From the NCBI GenBank assembly GCA_963742955.1, contig CAVUOA010000009.1:930001-994000 (forward strand): a stretch of DNA of 64,000 bases, read 5' to 3'. A program made the position numbers and the translations under genes. The DNA is from CAVUOA01 sp963742955. GTDB lineage: Bacteria; Bacteroidota; Ignavibacteria; Tepidaquicellales; OLB5. Under the pieces are notes generated by a model, which ran no database searches, was not told where the DNA came from, and saw only the letters and a list, made by a program, of their open reading frames with translations. Below, one piece after another: positions 48,905 to 56,764 of this stretch (positions are counted from its first letter, which is position 1; the number at the start of each line of letters is the position of its first letter).

Positions 48905-50185
48905 TTATTTCAACAAAACCATTTTCTTAGTTTCAATAAATTTACCTGCTTCAAGCTTATAAAAATAAACGCCTGAACTTAAACCGGAAGCGTCAAAACG
49001 AAAAGTATACTCTCCGGGACCCCTTATATCATTAAACAATACTCTAATTTGCCTGCCTGTAACATCGTAAAGCGTTATTCTGACCCTGGCAAGATTTGAA
49101 ACAGAATATTTTATCGTTGTAGCAGGATTGAACGGGTTCGGATAATTCTGGTTTAACACTACAGTCAGGGGAATATTGTTTTGCTGCTGATTTATACCAA
49201 TCAAATCCGAATTATATCTGTATACTGCGCCGTTGGTTCCGACAGCCCAGCCTCTCAGCGAATCTGCAAAATAAATATCGTAAAAAGCCGATGTATCAGG
49301 TACCAATTTTTCAATCCATGTTTTCCCTGTATCGGGACTAATTGCATACCTTTGAGAAAATCCAAGCGGTATCCATATTTCTTTGTATGTTCTGAAAGAT
49401 AATGACTGTCCTACTCCGAATATGTTTGTTGGAATATAATCCCAGTCGTTCCCCCTGTCAGAAGAGCGGAGAAAACTTCCTCCGAATTCAAAATCACCGC
49501 CGGCAGCATACGCATTTAATGAGTCAGACCAATGTACATCGTAAAGCGGTTCGGGAGCTGCGGGAAATGATTTCCAGTTTTGCCCGAAATTAGTAGTGAA
49601 CCATATAACGCCTGCAACATCTATAATCCCTCCGCACGCTAATCCATACTGCGGATTTAAAAAAACAAATTTATTAATCGGAAAATGCGAAACATTTGAA
49701 GAATCAACAGACATATCCTGCCATGAATTTCCGCCGTTGGTGGTTCTTAAAACTATACCATAGTATCCGCCCATAAACCCGGTAAGCGAATCCAGAAAAT
49801 ACACAGTATATATTACTTTTGTAGTATCAGGATAGCGGGTGGCAATCCAGTTATTGCCTGAATTAGTGGTCGTTAAGATGGTTGTTCCTGTAAAGAAAAA
49901 ATCATTTGCAATTGCCCACCCTAGCCTGCTGTTAAGAAAAAATAAGTCCTGTATGAAATATTCAATATGACTGTTCTGAACAGTCCATGTTGCTCCGCTG
50001 TTAGTAGTATGAATAATTATACCCGAATCGCCTGCTGCCCAGCCGTTAACAGAATCAGGAAATGAGCATCTGTAGAGCCATTTGGATGTGGGAGTAGGTA
50101 CCCTTACCCATGTGGAATCGGCAAAAAGCTGATTGCCGAAACAACACAGTATATACAGTATAATTAATGTTTTAATTGTTTTCAT
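48905..50185 (-). CDS. Ycf48/BNR-type propeller protein with T9SS domain, paralogue B
   Basis: 426 aa with the same layout as its downstream neighbour: signal peptide MKTIKTLIILYILCCFGNQL; repeats NGWAAGDSGIIIHTTNSGAT, GWAIANDFFFTGTTILTTTN, GIVLRTTNGGNSWQDMS and GWAVGTNGAVYRY; T9SS domain from YPNPFNPATTIKYS to KKMVLLK. The pair is probably one transcript and a recent tandem duplication. The propeller ligand is unknown. Confidence 0.85.
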   Translation of the reverse strand: MKTIKTLIILYILCCFGNQLFADSTWVRVPTPTSKWLYRCSFPDSVNGWAAGDSGIIIHTTNSGATWTVQNSHIEYFIQDLFFLNSRLGWAIANDFFFTGTTILTTTNSGNNWIATRYPDTTKVIYTVYFLDSLTGFMGGYYGIVLRTTNGGNSWQDMSVDSSNVSHFPINKFVFLNPQYGLACGGIIDVAGVIWFTTNFGQNWKSFPAAPEPLYDVHWSDSLNAYAAGGDFEFGGSFLRSSDRGNDWDYIPTNIFGVGQSLSFRTYKEIWIPLGFSQRYAISPDTGKTWIEKLVPDTSAFYDIYFADSLRGWAVGTNGAVYRYNSDLIGINQQQNNIPLTVVLNQNYPNPFNPATTIKYSVSNLARVRITLYDVTGRQIRVLFNDIRGPGEYTFRFDASGLSSGVYFYKLEAGKFIETKKMVLLK

Positions 50186-50319
50186 GGTTCCCCCAAAACA
50201 TTATAAATATAATACATAAATCCTGTTTCTGATAGTAAAATGGTAATAATTGCCGAAATATTTACTCTGTGTAATTTTTTTAAGTTCCCTCATTTTCTGA
50301 TTTCTTACATCTTTCCTCT

Positions 50320-50360
50320 AACTTCTTATTTCCAACTTCTTATTTCCAACTTCTTATTTT
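50320..50360 (+). repeat. 14-bp tandem repeat
   Basis: AACTTCTTATTTCC repeats twice exactly (50320-50347) and a third time partially. Confidence 0.8.
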
Positions 50361-50550
50361 AACTATTTAACAATTTGCCAATTTAATCCATTTGGTATAC
50401 CCCCCTACCCCCCCATATACCACCAAACTCGGTTTTTAAACTATTTATAATCATAAATTTAGATTTCAAATATTGCGTTTTCATATATGTTTTATATAAA
50501 AATATTTTCTTTAAATACAGAACGGAATCGAAACATTTTTTAAAAAACTT

Positions 50551-50646
50551 CATTTCAAGTTACCTTTTAATCAAGTTTTATTTTCTGTGATTATAGACCG
50601 TAATCGCAATAAATTCAGAAAAACTGCATTTCAAGTTACCTTTTAA
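50551..50646 (+). repeat. 20-bp direct repeat, two copies
   Basis: CATTTCAAGTTACCTTTTAA occurs at 50551-50570 and again at 50627-50646, 76 bases apart. Confidence 0.85.
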
Positions 50647-50659
50647 ATAAATTTGACCA

Positions 50660-50698
50660 CTGATTACACTGATTACGCTGATTACGCTGATTACGCTG
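50660..50698 (+). repeat. 9-bp tandem repeat (CTGATTACG)n
   Basis: Four units of CTGATTACG, the first ending in A instead of G, plus CTG. It resembles the CCACAGATTCACAGATT-type motif around the GxxExxY cassette. Confidence 0.85.
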
Positions 50699-50867
50699 TA
50701 TTTTAAAAGAAATTACCTGAAAGGAGGATTTTAAACCGCGCCGGGAGTTATTCTCCTGACATGACAGATATGCAGCAATACAAATATAACTGATTATTTC
50801 AGGTTTGTCAAGTTAGGTTAATCTTATATATGGGAATAGTACCGGGATTTGCAAATTTCACTGTAAC

Positions 50868-50928
50868 GTCCGTTCCCCGAACGGACACTCTGCACGGTTA
50901 TTATATACTGCGCGTTCGGGGAACGCGC
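50868..50928. repeat. Paired complementary hairpins
   Basis: GTCCGTTC-CCC-GAACGGAC (50868-50886) and GCGCGTTC-GGG-GAACGCGC (50910-50928). The outer flanks CACTGTAACG and CGTTACTGTG are nearly inverted too, so the whole block is a compound inverted repeat. Confidence 0.75.
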
Positions 50929-50954
50929 GTTACTGTGAAGAATCTTTCCCATCC

Positions 50955-51006
50955 CATTCCCGCGAAAGTCGCCTTAGGCGAACCTCGCTTTAGTGGGCGG
51001 GAATCC
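50955..51006 (+). repeat. 52-bp dispersed palindromic repeat, copy 2
   Basis: 48 of 52 positions match 9822-9873. Confidence 0.8.
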
Positions 51007-51219
51007 GGAAATTTTCAACACAAAGAGCACAAAGATACACAAAGAATAAAAAATCCCGTAGGCCTGCCTGTCTATTGTTAAAAGAAATACAACAAAACCC
51101 CGAAGGGGTGATATTTTTAGATTCGATTATTTAGGGTATACAATAATGTCATCCCTTCGGGATTAGGATTGTTAATTAGCATTCATTCTACAATAATTTC
51201 ATCCCCTCGGGATTCGTTG

Positions 51220-51414
51220 TTATTTCATCAGCACCATCTTCTTTGTTTCAGTAAACGAGCCTGCACTTAGCTTATAAAAATACACTCCGCTGGGGTAATA
51301 TGAGCCGTCCCATGTAACCTCGTATATGCCGGGGGTAAGCTGTTGATTAACCAGCACGGCAACTTCTCTGCCGAGGACATCGTAAATGACAAGATTTGTC
51401 ATCCTCCTATTCAT
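51220..51414 (-). pseudogene. Orphan T9SS sorting-domain fragment
   Basis: A 64-codon frame that is the last two thirds of a sorting domain: LVIYDVLGREVAVLVNQQLT, then PSGVYFYKLSAG and KKMVLMK. It lacks the YPNPFNP start and any signal peptide. It is in the same frame as the upstream gene 51427-52380, separated from it by that gene's TAA and four codons. It is either a leftover of a deleted T9SS gene or the original tail of that neighbour. Confidence 0.7.
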
Positions 51415-51426
51415 TTTAATTATCCA

Positions 51427-52380
51427 TTATCCAATTCTAAGCATTACTTTAACCCTTCGGGTATCCTTTAAAAAATAAAACAGCTTATTATATTTATTTT
51501 CTTCCCTAAACTTTTCAAGTTCATTATCAAAATTATTTTTTAAATCATTTATTCCAATGAAGTGTTTAAATATGTAAGGTTCAACAAATCTATCAATCAG
51601 GAGGTACTCGGAATTAGGATATTTATCAAAAAAATTCTTATAATCATTTTTAAGTTCACTTTCTTCTTTATACTGTTCAAATGCTGTTACTCCCCCATGT
51701 TTCCAACCTAGATATTCTGCACACACATGTTCTGCAAATGGATTTTCACCAAACTCATTTATAATATAAGTGTAATCTTTCCAATCTACATGTTTGTGAC
51801 GGTTATAATATTCAAGTAAATATTTATCAGTATCATTTAATTCGGTTACTGTAAAATATATTTCATTTGATTTTATCCTTTCGTTATTATATCCGTTCGT
51901 ATAACCCGTGTTTATGTCAAAATACGCTTTATATCTACCTGGATTGAAAAAACCATAATTATCAAAATAAATTTTATTATCATCTTTTGTCCCCTTTACT
52001 TCTTCACCTTTGTTATTAATGGGCATTGCTATAAATAGTGTGTCGAAAGGTTCAACAATATAGGATGGATTTTTTATGGTCACATTAAATATATCGGGAA
52101 ACCAATCATTATTCCATGAATTCCCTTTTTCATCTGTAATAATCACATTAGTATTCCTAAAAAGAGGTAAGAAAATTCCCCATAGTTCAAGGGGAATTGA
52201 ATCATGATTTATCAATTGAATATTAACAATTACGGGTTCATACTCTTTGTAAGTATATTTCGGCAAGTCAATTTTAAGTTCGTATTTGCTTTTTTTAATA
52301 CTTGTTGAATCCTGACATAGAGCATGTAAGTTAACAGCAAATAAAACACAAAGTAATATGCTAATTGATTTTATTTTCAT
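51427..52380 (-). CDS. Secreted protein of unknown function
   Basis: 317 aa. The start is placed at 52380: MKIKSISILLCVLFAVNLHA is a signal peptide, and the ATG overlaps the stop of the upstream gene (ATGA). The longer open frame would lose the signal. The first 150 residues after the signal look like a beta-sandwich (YEPVIVNIQLINHDSIPLEL, GRYKAYFDIN); the second half is helical and charged (FEQYKEESELKNDYKNFFDK). No family was recognised. The tail DTRRVKVMLRIG looks unlike a natural C-terminus, and a sorting-domain fragment follows in frame, so the end may be damaged. Confidence 0.65.
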   Translation of the reverse strand: MKIKSISILLCVLFAVNLHALCQDSTSIKKSKYELKIDLPKYTYKEYEPVIVNIQLINHDSIPLELWGIFLPLFRNTNVIITDEKGNSWNNDWFPDIFNVTIKNPSYIVEPFDTLFIAMPINNKGEEVKGTKDDNKIYFDNYGFFNPGRYKAYFDINTGYTNGYNNERIKSNEIYFTVTELNDTDKYLLEYYNRHKHVDWKDYTYIINEFGENPFAEHVCAEYLGWKHGGVTAFEQYKEESELKNDYKNFFDKYPNSEYLLIDRFVEPYIFKHFIGINDLKNNFDNELEKFREENKYNKLFYFLKDTRRVKVMLRIG

Positions 52381-53300
52381 TTTATTAACACCATCTTTCT
52401 GGTTTCTGTATAATCTCCTGTCGAAGATCCGGCTTGCCGGACCACCAGCCTGTAAAAATACACTCCGCTTGGATAATTTGAGCCGTCCCATTCGGCTTCG
52501 TAAGTAGCCCCTCCTATCCTCCCCCAAGGGGAGGAAAAAATGATAGCCACTTCTTTACCTAGAATATTATATATTCTTAGGGAAACTTCCTGCATCCCCC
52601 CTTCGGGGGGAGCGAGAGGGGCTTCAAACTTTATTTTTGTAACCGGGTTGAACGGATTGGGGTAATTTTGATAAAGGTTAAATGCGGTTGGAACGTTAAT
52701 TATAGGGTTTTCAATACTTATAATTCTTGCAGTATCAAGCATTTTATAAACATCTCTGTTATATGTAACCGCTAAACCGTAAATTGTACTTTCGTTAATT
52801 TTAACAGCATCAATAGATGTTAAATTACTACCAGGTGCACCTGTCATATTACGCCATATTAATCCGTTATCGATTGAACGGACAATTACAAACTCACTAT
52901 TTCCGTAAACATTTGAAGTACCAGGTATCCACCTCATTGTTTCTGAATAATAATATGAAACAGTATAAACAATATTCCAGTTTAAACCGGCATTAGTAGT
53001 TCTGTAAAACCACGATGTTGGAGGTGTTTCACCTACAAATATACCTGTTTGTTTATCACTTGAAAATTGTATAGTAAACGGACATGCCTGACCTGCATTT
53101 ACATCAGTTACTATCCAGTTTAGACCGCCATTTGTAGTGCTAATAATTTTACCAGGTCCACCCAATAGGCTTTCGGAACCAAACCATGCGTAATTACTAT
53201 CTATCACACATATAGAATTATCTGCACCTAAATATCCGTAGTTTACAAAATCCCAATAATTCCAGTTATTACCTCCATTATTTAAAACACTTTTACCCAA
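52377..53300 (-). CDS. BNR-type T9SS protein, 5'-truncated, with in-frame palindromic inserts
   Basis: 307 aa from a TTG start; no signal peptide is present and a stop lies just upstream in frame, so the real N-terminus is probably lost. Repeats such as KIISTTNGGLNWIVTDV, FYRTTNAGLNWNIVYT and RSIDNGLIWRNMTG mark a propeller. The T9SS domain starts YPNPFNPVTKIKFE but carries three extra stretches: APLAPPEGG, SSPWGRIGGA and VRQAGSSTG. Each is encoded by a G/C-rich palindromic DNA segment (near 52590-52622, 52505-52533 and 52420-52445). The domain then ends normally, TRKMVLIK. Confidence 0.7.
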   Translation of the reverse strand: MGKSVLNNGGNNWNYWDFVNYGYLGADNSICVIDSNYAWFGSESLLGGPGKIISTTNGGLNWIVTDVNAGQACPFTIQFSSDKQTGIFVGETPPTSWFYRTTNAGLNWNIVYTVSYYYSETMRWIPGTSNVYGNSEFVIVRSIDNGLIWRNMTGAPGSNLTSIDAVKINESTIYGLAVTYNRDVYKMLDTARIISIENPIINVPTAFNLYQNYPNPFNPVTKIKFEAPLAPPEGGMQEVSLRIYNILGKEVAIIFSSPWGRIGGATYEAEWDGSNYPSGVYFYRLVVRQAGSSTGDYTETRKMVLIK

Positions 53301-53534
53301 TGTTGTGTTCCAACCATATTTTATTCAATTGCAGTAAAAGAGTACCCTTGATGAATTTTAGTTGATTGACATTAATGTTATATATACCAAAAGCGTTTCC
53401 ATGAAACTAGAATCTATACTTTTATTATATTCGGCATCATCAGAACCTATGTTAGGTAATGGCTTCAATATCCATTGTGAGGCATAATTGATGATATCAG
53501 AACCTGGGCGTTAAAATAAAGAAAAAATATAATT

Positions 53535-54848
53535 TTATAAGATAAAAGAATGAAAATTTAAAAATCCTTCTCTATTATATTTTATTTCATCAGAACCATC
53601 TTTTTTGTTTAAGAAAACGATATCTGCTGTAAGCCTGTAAAAATATAAACCGCTGGGATAATTTGATGCGTCCCATGTAACCTCGTATGTGCCGGGGGTT
53701 AATTGCTGATTTACCAGCACGGCAACTTCTCTGCCGAGGACATCGTAAACCTTTAAAGTAACGTTGCCATTCCCGCGAAGGCGGGAATCCGATGAAACGT
53801 CAAACTTTATTTTCGTAACCGGGTTAAACGGGTTGGGGTAATTTTGCTGAAGTGAAAAACATTTGGGGATTGCACCGGATATGGGTTCGATACCTATCGG
53901 AGTACCACCATTTGTAGTTTTCCATATCGTACTGTCACCGCCGACAACCCATCCGGTATTTTCGTTCACAAAGTAAATCGAGGCTAAACTATGATTTGTT
54001 ATTATTTGATTTGTCCAGTTTGCCCCACCATTAGTAGTTTTTATTACCATTCCGCCTTCTGAGCAGGCCCAGCCTGATGAGGCTGAAACAAAACTAACAC
54101 TATATAGACTTAAATTAGTCCCGCTATTTTGTGAATTCCAGTTTAATCCGCTATTTGTGGTTTTTAAAACTTGTCCGCCATACCCAACTGCAAAGCCTGT
54201 GTTTTGATTAATAAAAGTAATCGAGTTAATATCTATAAAACCGGTACCCGTATATTGAATTGACCAATTACTGCCCCCGTCAATTGTATTGTATATATAG
54301 TCGTGTGAAATTCCATCACCGGCAGCAAACCATCCGGTATATGCATTTATAAAAATTACATCATTTATAAATTGGTTGTAATGGTAGTATTGCGAAGTCC
54401 AGTTTAATCCTCCGTTGGTGGTAATAATAATTTCTCCATCCGAGCCGGATGCTATCCATCCCGTATTATAATCTAAAAAACAAACCGAAATTAACCAATT
54501 GTGTATTCCGCTAGGCTGATAAACCCAGTTTTCCCCTCCATTAGTTGTCTTAAGAACTACAGATCCTACAACCCAGCCTGTGTTTTGGTCGACCATGTCC
54601 ATCGCAAAAAAGTCATCATACGTATTCTGTGAAAACCAGTTTAAACCTCCATTAGTTGTTTTCTCGATACACCCGGATATACCTAATATCCAACCTGTAT
54701 GCTGGTTAATAAAATATACCGCATTAAAAGGTGCGGGATTTATACCATACTGAGTAAACCAACCGGTTTGTGAAAATGCTGCAGTATTAAAAAATATAAT
54801 CGTAACCAGAGAAGCAATCAAAAAAAGAGATTTTGTTTTTGTTTTCAT
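53535..54848 (-). CDS. Ycf48-type propeller protein with T9SS domain (late frame break)
   Basis: 437 aa as read. Signal peptide MKTKTKSLFLIASLVTIIFF, cleaved near AFSQ. At least seven Ycf48-like units follow: TGWILGISGCIEKTTNGGLN, TGWVVGSVVLKTTNGGENWV, TGWIASGSDGEIIITTNGGL, TGFAVGYGGQVLKTTNSGLN, SGWACSEGGMVIKTTNGGAN. The T9SS domain starts YPNPFNPVTKIKFD and includes an in-frame palindromic insert encoding DSRLRGNG. The true end should be KKMVLMK with TAA at 53582-53584, but an extra base near 53612 shifts the frame and adds an unrelated tail to 53535. A further base change (TAA where GAA is expected) may also be present there. Confidence 0.8.
   Translation of the reverse strand: MKTKTKSLFLIASLVTIIFFNTAAFSQTGWFTQYGINPAPFNAVYFINQHTGWILGISGCIEKTTNGGLNWFSQNTYDDFFAMDMVDQNTGWVVGSVVLKTTNGGENWVYQPSGIHNWLISVCFLDYNTGWIASGSDGEIIITTNGGLNWTSQYYHYNQFINDVIFINAYTGWFAAGDGISHDYIYNTIDGGSNWSIQYTGTGFIDINSITFINQNTGFAVGYGGQVLKTTNSGLNWNSQNSGTNLSLYSVSFVSASSGWACSEGGMVIKTTNGGANWTNQIITNHSLASIYFVNENTGWVVGGDSTIWKTTNGGTPIGIEPISGAIPKCFSLQQNYPNPFNPVTKIKFDVSSDSRLRGNGNVTLKVYDVLGREVAVLVNQQLTPGTYEVTWDASNYPSGLYFYRLTADIVFLNKKDGSDEIKYNREGFLNFHSFIL
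53768..53790. repeat. 23-bp short form of the dispersed repeat inside a gene
   Basis: CATTCCCGCGAAGG plus CGGGAATCC: the two ends of the 52-bp repeat joined together, within the coding sequence of 53535-54848. Confidence 0.75.
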
Positions 54849-55303
54849 CGGCTAAAAATTAAATCGAGTTAATAATTTTTTAGCAACAATAACAGGAATG
54901 TATTATAAATTATCACTGAAATTTTTGGTTTGCAATACAAATACAACTCCCTACTTACCCTGAAGGGGAGAGCTATATATCCTCACCCCTCCAAAGGAGT
55001 CCTTCGGACCTGCCCCCTCTCCTAATAAGGAGAGGGGATGAATCAGCTTCATCGGTCTAAACTCCCCCTTATTAAGGGGGCAAGGGGATGAATCAGCTTC
55101 ATCGGTCTAAACTTCTCCCTTATTAAGGGGGCAAGGGGGATGAATCAGCTTCATCGGGTTATGAATCTGATATTCTGCTTAAATACAGCAGAATCACATA
55201 TGTGCCTATTATTCATACTGGCTTAAAGTCATAGTATGAATAATGCCTGTGATGCTAATCTTTGAATTGAATTATATCTAATATCTAAATATATTTGTAA
55301 ATA
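54849..55303. other. Intergenic region before the nuo operon, with tandem repeats
   Basis: 455 bases lacking a gene. 54961-55036 is a C/G-rich palindromic block (CCCCTCTCCTAATAAGGAGAGGGG at its end). It is followed by three tandem units at 55037-55158. The remaining 140 bases before nuoA should contain the operon promoter, and include a hairpin-like repeat of ATTCATACT/AGTATGAAT near 55211-55243. Confidence 0.5.
55037..55158 (+). repeat. 50-52-bp tandem repeat, three copies
   Basis: GATGAATCAGCTTCATCGG begins at 55037, 55087 and 55139, each time followed (in the first two) by TCTAAAC and a CCCTTATTAAGGGGG hairpin. GATGAA...TTCATC is itself a short inverted repeat. Confidence 0.85.
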
Positions 55304-55753
55304 GTGTTAACACAATTTGGACAAATATTAGTTTTCATTCTTCTTGCGATCGTATTTGTGTTCATCGGGATACTATCCGCAAAAATTGTCTCGCCGCATA
55401 ATCCGACAAAAGAAAAACTCACAATCTATGAATGCGGTGAAGACACCATCGGCCCATCGTGGATTAAATTCAATATCAGGTTTTATGTTATTGCTTTGAT
55501 ATTCGTTGTGTTCGATGTCGAAGTTGTATTCCTTTTCCCGTGGGCGGTAGTATTCCAGAGCATGGGTATGTTTGCTTTCGTAGAAATGTGCGTTTTCCTT
55601 TTAATACTGGCTGTGGGATTTGTTTTTGTATGGGCAAGGGGTGACCTCGAATGGATAAGACCCAAACCCGAAATCCCTGTTCTTCACAGAACAATATTCA
55701 AAGAAAACGGCATCGGAGAAAGCACTTTGCAGGCTGCAGAAAACGTAAAATAA
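55304..55753 (+). CDS. nuoA: NADH-quinone oxidoreductase subunit A
   Basis: Small membrane subunit of complex I, 149 aa, with a GTG start. Three hydrophobic helices lie at about 8-28, 60-82 and 88-112. The family motifs are KLTIYECGEDTIGPSWIKFN and RFYVIALIFVVFDVEVVFLF, with the conserved acidic residues of helix 2. The C-terminal extension after about 120 is longer than in E. coli. It is first in the operon nuoA-B-C-(lipoprotein)-D-H-I-(GxxExxY)-J-K-L. Confidence 0.95.
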   Translation: MLTQFGQILVFILLAIVFVFIGILSAKIVSPHNPTKEKLTIYECGEDTIGPSWIKFNIRFYVIALIFVVFDVEVVFLFPWAVVFQSMGMFAFVEMCVFLLILAVGFVFVWARGDLEWIRPKPEIPVLHRTIFKENGIGESTLQAAENVK

Positions 55754-55768
55754 AATTTTAATTTCGGC

Positions 55769-56269
55769 ATGGGACTATTAGATAAGTATCGTAATCCTTT
55801 CGAAAAAAGTAATATTGTTATTACTACCGTTGATAAATTCCTTAACTGGTCACGCCTTAGCTCACAATGGCAGATGTTCTTCGGTTTAGCCTGCTGCGCT
55901 ATCGAGATGATGGCAACCAGCGCATCTCATTACGACTTCGACCGTTTCGGCGTTATGCCGAGACCAAGCCCGAGGCAGTGCGACCTGATTATTATTTCAG
56001 GCACCGTAACATTAAAGATGGCTACCAGAATAAAACGCCTCTATGAACAAATCCCCGACCCCAAGTATATTATTTCAATGGGAAGCTGTTCCAACTGCGG
56101 CGGACCTTACTGGGAACACGGCTATAATGTGCTCAAAGGCGTTGACAGAGTTATTCCGGTTGATGTTTATGTGCCGGGATGTCCCCCAAGACCGGAAGCG
56201 CTCCTTGAAGGACTCCTGAAGCTTCAGGATAAAATCAGAAAACAGAGTTTAGCTAATAAGACGGCATAA
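55769..56269 (+). CDS. nuoB: NADH-quinone oxidoreductase subunit B
   Basis: Carries the terminal iron-sulfur cluster N2 that reduces quinone. 166 aa. Cluster ligands are visible: ACC (Cys42, Cys43), GSCSNCGG (Cys107) and PGCPPRPE (Cys138). GVMPRPSPRQCDLIIISGTV is conserved. It starts 15 bases after nuoA. Confidence 0.97.
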   Translation: MGLLDKYRNPFEKSNIVITTVDKFLNWSRLSSQWQMFFGLACCAIEMMATSASHYDFDRFGVMPRPSPRQCDLIIISGTVTLKMATRIKRLYEQIPDPKYIISMGSCSNCGGPYWEHGYNVLKGVDRVIPVDVYVPGCPPRPEALLEGLLKLQDKIRKQSLANKTA

Positions 56270-56280
56270 TAGGTATATTA

Positions 56281-56760
56281 ATGGAACCAAAACAAATATT
56301 CGAACACTTAAAATCAAAATTCGGTGATGCTGTTACCGAATTCAAAGACGATAAGCCTGTTGATTCATATATAACAGTATTACCGCATAAGATAGATGAA
56401 GTATGCCTGTACCTGCGTGATTATGATGAGTTCAGGTTCGATTCACTCAGCAACTTGAGCGGTGTCGATTACGGTGACGGCAGCTTAGGAGTTACATATC
56501 ATTTATTTTCTTATGATAAACGCCATAAAGTAAACCTGAAAGTATATGTTCCGAAAGATACACCAAATGTTAAAACGGTTTCCGAAATCTGGCAGTCAGC
56601 AAACTGGAATGAGCGCGAAGCTTATGATATGATTGGTATAATTTTCGACGGACACAAGGATTTAAGAAGAATACTTCTCGAAGAGGACTGGGAAGGGCAT
56701 CCGCTCAGAAAAGATTTCCAGGTTCCTGAATTTTTCCATGGTATGAAAGTGCCTTATTAG
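56281..56760 (+). CDS. nuoC: NADH-quinone oxidoreductase subunit C
   Basis: Peripheral-arm subunit, 159 aa, equivalent to the 30-kDa mitochondrial subunit. The signature is WNEREAYDMIGIIFDGHKDL, followed by RRILLEEDWEGHPLRKDF. It is separate from nuoD, unlike the E. coli fusion. It is followed after four bases by a lipoprotein gene rather than by nuoD. Confidence 0.95.
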   Translation: MEPKQIFEHLKSKFGDAVTEFKDDKPVDSYITVLPHKIDEVCLYLRDYDEFRFDSLSNLSGVDYGDGSLGVTYHLFSYDKRHKVNLKVYVPKDTPNVKTVSEIWQSANWNEREAYDMIGIIFDGHKDLRRILLEEDWEGHPLRKDFQVPEFFHGMKVPY

Positions 56761-56764
56761 CCAG

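Larger units (their letters stand above)
50186..51219. other. 1-kb repeat-rich non-coding region
   Basis: No credible gene. From left to right it holds: a 14-bp tandem repeat (AACTTCTTATTTCC, about 2.8 copies from 50320); a C-rich tract near 50399; a 20-bp direct repeat (50551-50570 and 50627-50646); a 9-bp tandem repeat (50660-50698); two complementary hairpins (50868-50886, 50910-50928); a copy of the 52-bp dispersed repeat (50955-51006); and a CCCGAAGGGG-type palindrome near 51094. Confidence 0.6.

Noticed and set aside
50660..50698. Short tandem array considered as a CRISPR
   Set aside because: The units are 9 bp without spacers and there are no cas genes.
52381..52527. Extended N-terminus of the 51427-52380 protein
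   Set aside because: It overlaps the coding sequence of the upstream T9SS gene and precedes a clear signal peptide, so the internal ATG is preferred.
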